Made by a program: the position numbers and the translations under genes. A model generated the notes under the pieces. The model saw nothing but the letters and a program-made list of their open reading frames with translations, did not search any database and was not told where the DNA came from. From assembly GCA_001839685.1 (NCBI GenBank), contig MLAK01000282.1:89306-124715 (forward strand): DNA of 35,410 nucleotides, written 5' to 3'. Shown here in pieces: positions 27,201 to 35,410 of the stretch (position 1 is the stretch's first letter; every line of letters starts with the position of its first letter). The DNA is from Tritrichomonas foetus (Eukaryota; Parabasalia; Tritrichomonadida; Tritrichomonadidae).

Positions 27201-29121
27201 AAGACATTCTCAACTCCACATCAATTAAAGCTCTTTCTTCTTCACCCTCAATATCCTGAGTTATTGTTTCATCTGTCATTAATCCTGTTGTATTTTGGGC
27301 TGCCATCATATTTTCATCAAGATAAGCTGGCAAATTAGGAAATGCAATCATTCCAAGACGGTGAGAATAATCTTCGTTGATTAAGGCACCACGTTGAAGG
27401 ATTGAAACATTACCTGCCCATATTTTATGAGCAGCATGATCAGCAGCAACATCACGAAGGAATCTTGCATAAGATCGTGCAACAAAACGTGAGTTTGGAT
27501 ATTGATGTAGTAAATGCTGAAATTCTCTTTCAACTAATTTGATTGATTCAGCCGCTCGATCGACAATTCCACTCATTTCAGCAATATTTCCTTGAATAAT
27601 TAAATCCCAAATATATCTAACTTTATGTTTTGCAGCTTGAACTTGTTTGTTTATTTTGTCAAGTTTTACTTTTAATTCTGGTACAAGATTCATTTCACGT
27701 TGACGCATTAAAACTCTAATTTTTTGCATGATATATTTCGCTGTAGATCCTTTCACTTTATTTTGAAGAAGTCCTATTGTTATACAAGCTAACTGTTGGT
27801 TCATTTCAGGATAAATCGATAGAAATTTGGTATAGATTGTCCATAATTCAGAATTCGTTGGGAATTTTTGCAACAGCATTTTTGGAAGATTAAAATTCAT
27901 ACAAAGTGGATGAGTTGTTCGAAATCCAGTTAACAACATATTCATTCCAATTTGAGCAGATTTAATACAGTCAATTTTACTTCCATCTTCATCGATTGAA
28001 TCTAATATAACCAAGTAATGATTCATAAATTTTTGAACAATCAGGTGATTGAGTAAATAAAAAATTACTGCAAGTAAAATGACAACTAAAAAAAGATACT
28101 CCTGAACTTGAAATCCACATTCTTCAATGATTAAAATTGCAATAATTGTTGCCATTGCTGTATCAGATGTTGTTAATAACAATTTGGTGTGTATTACCTT
28201 GACATAACCACCGTTTAGGAGAATTGAAGGTATTGTCAGTCCATATGTAATAATAGATACAATCATACAAATAATTCGTGGAGTTGAATTGAGTTGTGAC
28301 GCAATTCCCATAAAGAGTGTGGCAATTAAATATGTAACTGAAGTGAGAAAACTAGTCTTTGGAGTAACTGAAGGGAGTGAGTCTATTTTGAATGCAATTG
28401 AAGCAGAATAAATAGATGATTGAAGATACTGATAAACAATGGAAACAGTATTAGCAATTAAAAACATAAAAATATTTCCTATGTTAGATCCTAAATCATC
28501 TGGATTATTAATCACTCTCCCTAATAATCCACCACTTACTGATGCTACTCCTGATGGAACTAAATAACCAACAGTTGAAAAAAATACAGCTATCATATAA
28601 GAGACAATTGTTGGTACACGTGCATTTTTTTCAAATGAAAAAGCGAAAAACAATAAGAAATTAAAAAATCCAATAAATACAATCGAAAAAACCAAAAGAA
28701 ATAAAAATGATGGATCATTTCCATAACTCAAATATGTAACTTTGTCTGGATTATTTTGGTATTCTGATTTGTCAATTAGATGACGACACCTAACCGGCAC
28801 GATTTGAAAGAAAATTGTCAAAACACTGAGCACTTTATAAGATATGCTGGATTCGCCCCAGACATCTTTTGAATCGGCTGCTAGGGCGGGCCAGAAATAC
28901 TGAGCAGCACGCCAAAAACTGACAACTGAATGTAGAATGATAAACTTTGGCGACGTTAAAGAAACATAATTGAATAATGCAAAAAGAGCGTTTCGAATTC
29001 GTTTTTTAAGGGATATTTCGAGAATGTCGTTATATTTTGTTGCAATATCTACTGAAATGAGAGAAGATGCTGATGATGTAGAAATAAATGCTGGATTTGA
29101 TGGGATCTCTTCTCTTTTCAT
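24289..29121 (-). CDS. Multi-pass membrane adenylate cyclase with PAS domain
   Basis: The protein has 1610 residues. About eight membrane segments lie in residues 90-360 and five more at about 657-680, 897-922, 996-1023, 1045-1062 and 1205-1231. A helical, TPR-like region spans about 380-600 and an extracellular-type loop about 680-895. A PAS domain (1280-1385; DSVIIVSYEGIITAVNKSTK) and a coupling helix lead to a class III cyclase domain (1423-1600). Metal-binding Asp are Asp1434 (FMDIVSFT) and Asp1479 (CIGDCYM). Lys1475 is the adenine-selecting Lys, favouring ATP over GTP. The second adenine-contacting Asp is Glu1548 (FEILG). The usual transition-state Arg is Gln1559 (NMAQQMEHHG). It should make cAMP as a homodimer at a membrane, in response to ligand or PAS input. 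Such cyclases are greatly expanded in trichomonads. An Inr lies 29 nt upstream. Confidence 0.95.
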   Translation of the reverse strand: MKREEIPSNPAFISTSSASSLISVDIATKYNDILEISLKKRIRNALFALFNYVSLTSPKFIILHSVVSFWRAAQYFWPALAADSKDVWGESSISYKVLSVLTIFFQIVPVRCRHLIDKSEYQNNPDKVTYLSYGNDPSFLFLLVFSIVFIGFFNFLLFFAFSFEKNARVPTIVSYMIAVFFSTVGYLVPSGVASVSGGLLGRVINNPDDLGSNIGNIFMFLIANTVSIVYQYLQSSIYSASIAFKIDSLPSVTPKTSFLTSVTYLIATLFMGIASQLNSTPRIICMIVSIITYGLTIPSILLNGGYVKVIHTKLLLTTSDTAMATIIAILIIEECGFQVQEYLFLVVILLAVIFYLLNHLIVQKFMNHYLVILDSIDEDGSKIDCIKSAQIGMNMLLTGFRTTHPLCMNFNLPKMLLQKFPTNSELWTIYTKFLSIYPEMNQQLACITIGLLQNKVKGSTAKYIMQKIRVLMRQREMNLVPELKVKLDKINKQVQAAKHKVRYIWDLIIQGNIAEMSGIVDRAAESIKLVEREFQHLLHQYPNSRFVARSYARFLRDVAADHAAHKIWAGNVSILQRGALINEDYSHRLGMIAFPNLPAYLDENMMAAQNTTGLMTDETITQDIEGEEERALIDVELRMSLRVGIDKLRIPSFHRAKIIRLILFIFLFLIPVIVVFIYTPIHLDEIIIPIDFMYYVAKLRNIAFQAMASGVHYILENLHDYDPVHHVQTFPFDKIGGIEDEEPPPLSFGGHYDSKLQTQYFLSQINAMLPNLIPMLNFRKNDKKINEIRDMMFGDSFEYVTVSEPIHRKGWNETATDDNLTFYNVSSSNKSVQAAIMLFTIFYTKLCLLDKIPSDAINQPFFSEPFNNARNITNRLSSILDLIKEFTIFEDDANQRLFQIILIVFCIIAPLLYSISCLVIHYQTTKEELIIYKCLTSLPKNVVSRVVDSMKVLKKGEESEKLSASKLHDDETSKQEDNILKIFSNTSGGMTSGTNTILNLAITTLITVVLHITLTVFICLFLINSADKQKNIAPHIDYIMGTYTFDLASLMLLYLLPAAVHPYTKYHIYNFNKEKLFYVISEWQNRSVANFRAFRYGDNPEHTVLFSAVDKKEDNQLNESCANSIVPKNTHQAYSCFTADLLLYYSQLKVKNYLLEYESLQEVFPGNELYLRHLWHIHQVHIFENYYSIEFEKLIPAVVSMLQDQEPILVVLTIIIVIIGIISEIILALLLQKGEEKLKFALRLLLHCPAEVVIANSHINALLSGNFSEKHLDLMTRDAEFYDVLVKDMPDSVIIVSYEGIITAVNKSTKRIFEIEIDNLVGQNIAVVGEKFAGSNPFLNIAELIETERCYVYDGGERGQIHLEMSVTDLGEGYLISTRDVTQTIMYNMLISDEKAKSDRLLASILPAKLVPRVQAGEKNISFAVQTATIVFMDIVSFTPWCGSIPAATVMKTLNLLFKEYDTLLAVQPSMTKIKCIGDCYMAAGGIFMEINQPSIHAKEVVEFGLDAINSLEELNKRIEQNLQIRVGINTGGPIVAGVLGTEKPTFEILGPAINMAQQMEHHGIPMKVHVSRSVYELIYGSNFNVKEKGETLTKNGPVITYIISSNSKK

Positions 29122-29147
29122 TTATTTCAGGCTAGCCTTTCTTTTTC

Positions 29148-29152
29148 AATGA
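29148..29152 (-). promoter_or_regulatory. Initiator TCATT of the cyclase gene
   Basis: TCATT on the minus strand, with its A 29 nt before the ATG at 29121, matches the Inr consensus and spacing. Confidence 0.45.
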
Positions 29153-29587
29153 GTATTCAAATAATTTGAAAAGAATATTCAAATAGTATTTCTGTTTTCT
29201 ATGAAATAAAATAACGTACAAAAAATTTTATTTTATTGAAATATTTGAATATAAATTTGGTTGATAAAAATTAAAAATGGCGAATATTCCACAGACAATT
29301 CCAATTGCACATCATGCAACCCTCCAGAAACAGTTTGTTATTCTTCCTTTGAATTTTATCGTTATACATTCAAATTATTGAATTGGGATTGAATTTTTCT
29401 GGATATATCCCGATGAGACATGTGATATAGAAAATTGAATTCTTGTTGACTGGAAAATCCGATTATTGGCTTAGCAAAATTAAAAAATGATGTGTCAAAA
29501 CTTGAAGTCTATTAGTTATCACACTTTTTTGAAAGAATCAAATATTTAGGCGAATTTAATTCTATGATCCTGTTTGATATTTTCGAA

Positions 29588-30480
29588 ATGAATAAAACTA
29601 TTGTTTTGTTCATGATTCAAGAGAAGTTGATAAACATTGAACATCAAATCAAAAGGAAGAATGAAAAAATTAAATCATTTTCAATTTTTCTTTCCAGAAA
29701 TAAAAGAAAATAATAAAAAATTATTCAATAAAAAAGTTGAAGAATATAAAGATGAATATATTCGTAATAAATATCAAAGCGATTTAATGTCATTCAATAA
29801 ATCTCGAACTCGATGTCATAGTGATGATTTTTTAGCACAAGCTTATTAAAAATGATAAATTTGAACCATATCAATAATTTGTTTCATAATCACACATGAT
29901 CATAACATTGAAATGCTCTATCATCGACCAAAAATGTATGAACGACGAATTTCAGCAACTTTAAATTCTAATCTAGTGGGAAAATACATCTATAGCCATT
30001 AAAAGGTAAATATTCGCAGAGATCATTAAAACTGTTATTATTGCAGCTCAATTACTTGATAAACCAAATATTATGATAAAAGATGAAGTTTTTTATTTCC
30101 ATTATAACAATGTAGCTCAACTTCACTGCATTACGCAACTTTTATTGAGAAATACGAAGCAGTACAAACTCTGTTGAATTATCCAGGATTATTCGTTAAT
30201 TCCAAAGAAAGGGTTTATTTCTTTTAACTAATAATTTTATTTCAATATTCAAATGGAATCTTTTTCGTCCGAATTTATTGAACACCATTTCATATCAGTA
30301 TGTAACAAAAATTTGAAAATTATCATGCTTTTGGGAAACCTTGTAAAAACAGATTTAAATGCAAGAACGCTAACGTTATATACTATGATTGATAATTTTT
30401 AATATATTTAATATGACATTCTATTAGTTATAATAGAACATCACTTCATTATGCATCAATCTGGTTTTACTGAAGAGATG
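29588..30480 (+). pseudogene. Decayed DUF3447/ankyrin-repeat protein gene
   Basis: Fragments in different frames line up in the order expected for trichomonad ankyrin proteins. 29588-29847 gives MNKTIVLFMIQEKLINIEHQ, then after a frame change FFFPEIKENNKKLFNKKVEE and SRTRCHSDDFLAQAY, resembling the DUF3447 N-terminal region. About 30115-30210 gives HYATFIEKYEAVQTLLNYPG then LFVNSKE, a recognisable ankyrin repeat. 30282-30400 gives TPFHIS, a frameshift, then CNKNLKIIMLLGNLVKTDLN. 30451-30480 gives RTSLHYAS. Stops and frameshifts separate all of them, so the gene is dead. The repeat units are short of a full solenoid. Family assignment rests on memory of these proteins and on the TPLHxA and LLLxxPGxDVN patterns. 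Confidence 0.65.
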
Positions 30481-31526
30481 AACACCAATATTTCAACAGT
30501 ATTTTTGGTGTTCATAATTATTATTTAGAAAGATAAAAAGATCAGAGAATTGATTGTTTCATCGAAGTATTATATGAAGTAAATGTTTTTATGGGTTTCA
30601 AATTAACTACTTTCTTTGCTAACAACATTAATATAATTGAATTTTTATTAATGAATAGAATTTCATAGAAATTGAACTTGTTCTCTTCAAAGAAGTTGAA
30701 AATGTCTTAAATGAATGCTTTTTCTGCATTAGATGGTCAATATAAGTAAAATAGCAAGAAAAGATTTATTAACTGAATAAGATATATTGTACAAAGCCTT
30801 GACTTTCAAGACACTATTTTTAGGGTAATGAGATTGAATAACTCAACTGAAGACAGATAAATGTCAATTTGAACTCATTATGAATTCTTGAAATTTAGTT
30901 TATCCATGTAAGCATTATTGTAGAAAAAAAGGTTCGTGGAAATGTCATTTTTGGAACCATGATTTGAAAAAATAGAATTTTGAATTAAAAGGATTCAATT
31001 CATCGGGAAATTCTGATAGAAAGTGGTCACATCTATTCATTTTATTGAATAATGTCAGACTGATTTGAATACGTATGTTTTTCCCATTTTCATCAGCAAT
31101 CGCCTAATCAAGAAGATTGGATTCAAAATGAGAAAAATATGTATTGCATCGATTTGACAAATCTGAATAGCCAAATAATTGCTCAAAAAGTTCATTCAAA
31201 ATAAATTGATAAACAATTGAGATTCTACATCATTTCTACTATTTATCCCAAGGAAGCTTCACTATATCAATATCAAAGTATTTGTATTTCAATTATTTCT
31301 GATTGAATTTATTAATTGTAAAATTTATGACTGGTTCACAAAAATTCACAAAATTAATGTAAATCAAAGAAATTATTTTATATTTTAATTCAAAGCCTAA
31401 ACTATTAAAAGAAATGAAATTCAAAAAGTTTAGGTTGATTTCGAAAAATAATTGATTAATCAAATCAAAAATTGAATTTAGGTTAGATTTTTTTTCTCTC
31501 AATTTTTGAATGATGCATGTTTATTT

Positions 31527-34500
31527 ATGTCTAAAGTTTACGCTGCTCGAATTGCAACTGTCCTCTCGAACATCGCGCAGCTTCAGAAACTCGAGATGTC
31601 TGCTTCAATTCATTGCTCAAAGATCAATTCCCTCATTCGATCCTTTAAACTGCTTCCAGATATAATTTCTTCGAATCCGCCAAACCTCAATCTTCCCAGC
31701 AGTAGTAACGGAAACAATAACAATGGAAACAATAGTAATTTTAATTCTAGCAGCAGCGCGTTGAATAATGGCTTTTCCAATAATAATCTGCAAGCATCTC
31801 CAAATAGCAGTACAAGCAGTAATTCAAATAGCGCGTATTCTAATAATAGCAGCACACCCAAAAATAACCGAAAATTTCCAATAAAATTTAGCAATTATAT
31901 TGATTCCCTCAATAATTCAGTTGAACATCTTATTCAGCTTTGCATTCAATGTAACCACGAAAGTTGCGTTCAATTTGTTCTCATGACGAGTTTACAGAAA
32001 ACATTCGAAGAGTTTCTTTCAATAAGGCAAACAACAATTACTGATTTACAGAATTTGGGGTTCACTGAAGGAGCAGAAATATTCACTCTTTCTCCAGATG
32101 AGTTACTTTCACAAGACCAAGTAGATTTGAAATTGATTGGAAATTTATTATATCAAATTCGTTCGCAGAATGATTTAACAAATCGTTCTGATGTTGGAGA
32201 ACGAGTTGCTGCTCGTTTTCATTCATTGCAGCGCAAAGACATAAAAATCGACACGGGGGAAACGGATTTATCTGGAATCATTACTGTTCCTAGTGTTCCT
32301 AATAATTTGAATCTTGTTTTAGAGCATGAACAACTTGTTTTCCGCGAATCAATAGGAAATGGACGATCTGGTCGAGTTTTTGAGGGTTCGATTGTTGGCC
32401 GCCCAGAAGTCTGTGCTATAAAAGTTCTTCATTGTCGGACACTTTCACCAGCAGAACTTGAAATGTTTAGGAGAGAAATTTTCACACTTTCAACTCTTTC
32501 ACATCCTTCTATTTTGAAATTATTAGGTTATACAAATCAACCACCATTTTGTTTGGTTACTGAACTTGTTGCAAATGGTTCACTTTTCAAATTCCTTCAA
32601 AATAAACCAGAAGAACTTACACCAACTGATCGTACAGTCATAGCAATTGATGTTGCACGTGGAATGGATTATATACATGAAAGAAACATCATTCATCGTG
32701 ATTTAAAAAGCTTAAATATTCTTTTGGATAACAATAAGCGTGCTCGAATTTGTGACTTTGGTCTCGTCCGTCTAAAATCATATGCACCAATGACTGGTCT
32801 TATTGGAACACCACAATGGATGGCACCTGAAATTTTAATGTGTTCAACTTCATATGATGTTAAAGCTGATGTTTATTCATACGGAATCGTTTTATGGGAA
32901 CTTTTAACAGGTGAATCACCATATAATGATGTTCCTATTACCAAGCTCCTTTATTTAGTTGTCCAAGAAAAACTTAGACCAACAATACCGCCTGATACAC
33001 CGCCTGACATGGCTCAATTAATTACAGCATGTTGGTCAACTGATCCAAAACAAAGGCCAAGTTTCTCACAAATCATTAATTTGTTTAATAATTCAAGATA
33101 TCATTTTACTGGAACGAATTCTGATGAACTTTGGCGTAGAATCGGTGGAAGAAAACGACGAAATCCATCAACAAGCGATCCTTTGAAAGTTGTCGAATCT
33201 TCGAACGTTTCTTCTAATAGTTCAAGTATGTCAAGTTCAGATAACAGTTCAAATGAATCAACAAATAACTATAGTAATTCAAATAATTCCAGTTCATCTA
33301 GTTCCAGTTCTTCAAATAGTGCGAACGATTCAAATCAAAATCACAATAATCATAGTCATGGTAATTTAAATCACAAATATGGTAATAATCCAATGGATTC
33401 AAATAAAAGTATGAAATATCGGCAAAAAAGAGGCACTTTAAATCAAGTTGATCAAGCTGTTCTGAAATTCACAGATGCTGTTGAAAGTGGGAATATTATG
33501 GCTTTTGATCGTTGTTTAAATGATTTTAGATCTTTATATAAAAGTAATTTAATAATGACAACAAAGAATAACTTCATGACTGAGATGTTAAATACTATTC
33601 GAACTTCAAATAATGATCAAATTCGACTTAAGATATTAAACATGCTAAATGAAATGATTGACAATCGATATTTGTTTGATCAATTTGTAAATTATGAAGG
33701 AATTACTTTATTAGGTGATTTAATGCGATCACCTAGCACAAATGTGGCTGAGCTCGCATTGAACGTCTGCTCCTCACATTTAAGAAAAGATATTATATCA
33801 ATTGACTTAATTAAGAGTCTTTTAGTCTTTAGTAGTTACACTGATCTTAAAATTAGATCATTTGCATTAACTACTTTATTTTTAGTGATGGATTTCCAAT
33901 TTGACTTACTTTGTACAATGCCATCTTTCATATATCATCTTTTATGCTTTGCTTTAAAGCCTCTTTCTTTACAATCAATGGAACACTTATTAAAAATTAC
34001 TCTTAAATTTATCAGGAAAATAGAATTAATTCCTGATTCTGTTTTGCCGCAACTTGTTTGGTTACAAACAAATGTGCCTGATTCACTGAAATCCCTAGCA
34101 GTTGATTGTTTAGCAAGTTCTCTTCGCTTTGAAGAAGCAAGAAAAGACTTTCCAACCGAATTTTGGAAATATGCACAAACTGATTTTAGTTTATATGCAC
34201 CAATTTTCAGTGCATTTATCAAACACCCACCTCCAAAATTCGCTGAACTTGTTTTAGTCTTAAAAGAACTTTCATGTGAATCAGCAGAAGCTCTACAAAT
34301 GCTTGTAAGTATCACAAATGATGTAAAATGTGCAGCTGTTGTTGTTACTCATCTTCCTGTTCAGAATTTAACATCACCTGCATTACTTTACAAACTATAT
34401 TCAAATCTATCACTTGTTGATGGCGCGAATTTGATCATTGGTGAAGAAATTGAATTTTATCTTGTTTGTAAACTCGTCCTTGGAAGTGAGTTTCAGAGTG

Positions 34501-35108
34501 ATGCATGTTTACTCATCAGAAAAATTGGATTAAATCCAGTTCTATTGGAAAGCAGTGGTTTAATTCAACATATCACCAGTTTAATCAATGTCACAAATAA
34601 TGAGAAAGAAGATGAACTTTGGAATTTAATGTCTGTCATTTTCACACTTTCACATGATAGATATTTCCAATGCTTCACCTTTATTAAACAAAGGCTTGCA
34701 GATCTCATGAATTGTAACCAATTAACTTTGAGAATTGGTGCATTTTTATGTTTGGCAAATTTTGCATCATTTGAAAAAGATATTAATGTTCAAAAACTGC
34801 TCTTTATTGCAGCAGAACTTGTAAATCATAAAAATCATGCAATTCAGATTGTTTGTAACAACTGTGCACAAAAATATATACCAAAAATAGAATCAGTTGA
34901 CGATTTAAAGAGTATATCTTTAAATTTCCTCAAAAACTGTAATTCTTGGAGTGATTCTGATGGGATAGATAACAGAAGCTTTAACAAACCTGCGAAATTG
35001 CTCCCTGAAGCAGCTGAATTCGCAGGAATATTGTTGGCCAAAGTAAACTCGACAACTGGATTCGATGAATCTGTAAAGAGGGCCCTTGCATTGTTAAGCC
35101 AACAATGA
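31527..35108 (+). CDS. TKL-family protein kinase with C-terminal helical repeats
   Basis: The protein has 1193 residues from the first in-frame ATG at 31527; the open frame starts upstream without an ATG. A helical N-terminus is split by an Asn/Ser tract (about 60-115). The kinase domain is at about 270-525: IGNGRSGRVFEG loop, CAIKVL catalytic Lys, IHRDLKSLNILLD, CDFGLVRL, PQWMAPEIL, ADVYSYGIVLWELLTGESPY, DPKQRPSF. All catalytic residues are present. A second Ser/Asn-rich linker (about 555-630) follows, and then about 550 residues of Leu-rich helices of ARM/HEAT type. The plan matches the other TKL kinase in this window, although the sequences have diverged. It is probably a cytosolic Ser/Thr kinase, with the C-terminal solenoid for partner binding. 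Upstream signals and substrates are unknown. Confidence 0.93.
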   Translation: MSKVYAARIATVLSNIAQLQKLEMSASIHCSKINSLIRSFKLLPDIISSNPPNLNLPSSSNGNNNNGNNSNFNSSSSALNNGFSNNNLQASPNSSTSSNSNSAYSNNSSTPKNNRKFPIKFSNYIDSLNNSVEHLIQLCIQCNHESCVQFVLMTSLQKTFEEFLSIRQTTITDLQNLGFTEGAEIFTLSPDELLSQDQVDLKLIGNLLYQIRSQNDLTNRSDVGERVAARFHSLQRKDIKIDTGETDLSGIITVPSVPNNLNLVLEHEQLVFRESIGNGRSGRVFEGSIVGRPEVCAIKVLHCRTLSPAELEMFRREIFTLSTLSHPSILKLLGYTNQPPFCLVTELVANGSLFKFLQNKPEELTPTDRTVIAIDVARGMDYIHERNIIHRDLKSLNILLDNNKRARICDFGLVRLKSYAPMTGLIGTPQWMAPEILMCSTSYDVKADVYSYGIVLWELLTGESPYNDVPITKLLYLVVQEKLRPTIPPDTPPDMAQLITACWSTDPKQRPSFSQIINLFNNSRYHFTGTNSDELWRRIGGRKRRNPSTSDPLKVVESSNVSSNSSSMSSSDNSSNESTNNYSNSNNSSSSSSSSSNSANDSNQNHNNHSHGNLNHKYGNNPMDSNKSMKYRQKRGTLNQVDQAVLKFTDAVESGNIMAFDRCLNDFRSLYKSNLIMTTKNNFMTEMLNTIRTSNNDQIRLKILNMLNEMIDNRYLFDQFVNYEGITLLGDLMRSPSTNVAELALNVCSSHLRKDIISIDLIKSLLVFSSYTDLKIRSFALTTLFLVMDFQFDLLCTMPSFIYHLLCFALKPLSLQSMEHLLKITLKFIRKIELIPDSVLPQLVWLQTNVPDSLKSLAVDCLASSLRFEEARKDFPTEFWKYAQTDFSLYAPIFSAFIKHPPPKFAELVLVLKELSCESAEALQMLVSITNDVKCAAVVVTHLPVQNLTSPALLYKLYSNLSLVDGANLIIGEEIEFYLVCKLVLGSEFQSDACLLIRKIGLNPVLLESSGLIQHITSLINVTNNEKEDELWNLMSVIFTLSHDRYFQCFTFIKQRLADLMNCNQLTLRIGAFLCLANFASFEKDINVQKLLFIAAELVNHKNHAIQIVCNNCAQKYIPKIESVDDLKSISLNFLKNCNSWSDSDGIDNRSFNKPAKLLPEAAEFAGILLAKVNSTTGFDESVKRALALLSQQ
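33196..33390. repeat. Ser/Asn codon repeat in the second TKL gene
   Basis: TCA/AGT/AAT-rich sequence encodes a disordered Ser/Asn linker between the kinase domain and the helical C-terminus. A similar tract in the N-terminal part is at 31694-31860. Confidence 0.8.
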
Positions 35109-35410
35109 TATTGTGTATAAAAATTGTTTTTCGTTTTAATCTTTTTTTTAAGGGTGAGCTCCACAAATTTGAATGAAAAATGATCGTTCGCATCATATTT
35201 TTTTCATCATTTCTCCATGATATTCTTGTTTTTACGGATTTTCCTTTGAGCAACAATAATAGATCATAATTATGAAACTAACAGATCTATAAACTTGGAA
35301 AAAAAAAAATTTAAACTATTAATTAATTTGATCGAAAAAAAAGTTGAATCACTTCAATTATTTATTAATAAAATCTCAAATCATTTGGTAACTTCATGCA
35401 TCTATTAGAT
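35109..35410. other. 3' flank of the second TKL gene
   Basis: AT-rich with A and T runs; no gene, repeat or RNA seen. Confidence 0.6.

Larger units (their letters stand above)
29122..31526. other. Intergenic region between divergent genes holding an ankyrin-gene relic
   Basis: The 2.4-kb gap between the cyclase (-) and the second TKL kinase (+) contains no intact gene. Its middle part is the decayed DUF3447/ankyrin sequence listed separately. 30500-31500 has further short open blocks that I cannot assign, and AT-rich promoter DNA at each end. Confidence 0.6.

Noticed and set aside
1..35410. tRNA, rRNA or CRISPR array
   Set aside because: I saw no T-loop B-box consensus with a matching acceptor stem, no rRNA-like block and no regularly spaced repeats. 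A covariance-model scan was not possible here.

Overview
The window looks like a nuclear genome fragment from a parabasalid protist. Tritrichomonas foetus or a close relative fits best, but this is inferred from content and was not tested by any search. The evidence is: long, mostly intronless genes in AT-rich DNA; many starts preceded by a TCATT/TCATA motif like the trichomonad initiator (Inr); several stop codons lying inside TAAA, the trichomonad poly(A) signal; a multi-pass PAS/class III cyclase of the lineage-expanded type; TKL kinases with Asn/Ser-rich linkers; an R2R3 Myb factor; and relics of a DUF3447/ankyrin gene. Two N bases (4398, 4482) mark a draft assembly. I see no rRNA, tRNA, CRISPR array or intact transposon.

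Layout. 1-504 (-): 5' part of a secreted or surface protein, cut by the window edge. 1884-3293 (-): R2R3 Myb. 3776-4044 (-): frameshifted gene relic. 5820-6866 (+): unknown basic protein. 7725-8441 (+): FCP/SCP-type phosphatase. 8835-10007 (+): tandem Ras/Rab-like GTPase interrupted by an in-frame TAA, followed by a 33-A tract. 10474-11313 (+): unknown protein. 12415-13479 (+): CK2 alpha-type kinase, flanked at a distance by two inverted copies of a 50-bp repeat. 15355-16737 (+): CAMK-like kinase. 17198-19817 (+): CARMIL-like leucine-rich-repeat protein, best explained with a 25-nt intron. 20117-23899 (+) and 31527-35108 (+): two large TKL kinases of similar architecture. 24289-29121 (-): PAS-adenylate cyclase. 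29588-30480 (+): decayed DUF3447/ankyrin gene.

The content is mainly signalling: four protein kinases, one phosphatase, one cyclase, one GTPase-like gene, one transcription factor and one probable actin regulator. Each gene appears to have its own promoter; there are no operons. Proximity alone does not show that they share a pathway. The most interesting points are the candidate 25-nt intron, the interrupted GTPase with its A tract, the diverged inverted repeat around CK2, the hidden relic at 3.8-4.0 kb, and the cyclase lacking the usual transition-state arginine.
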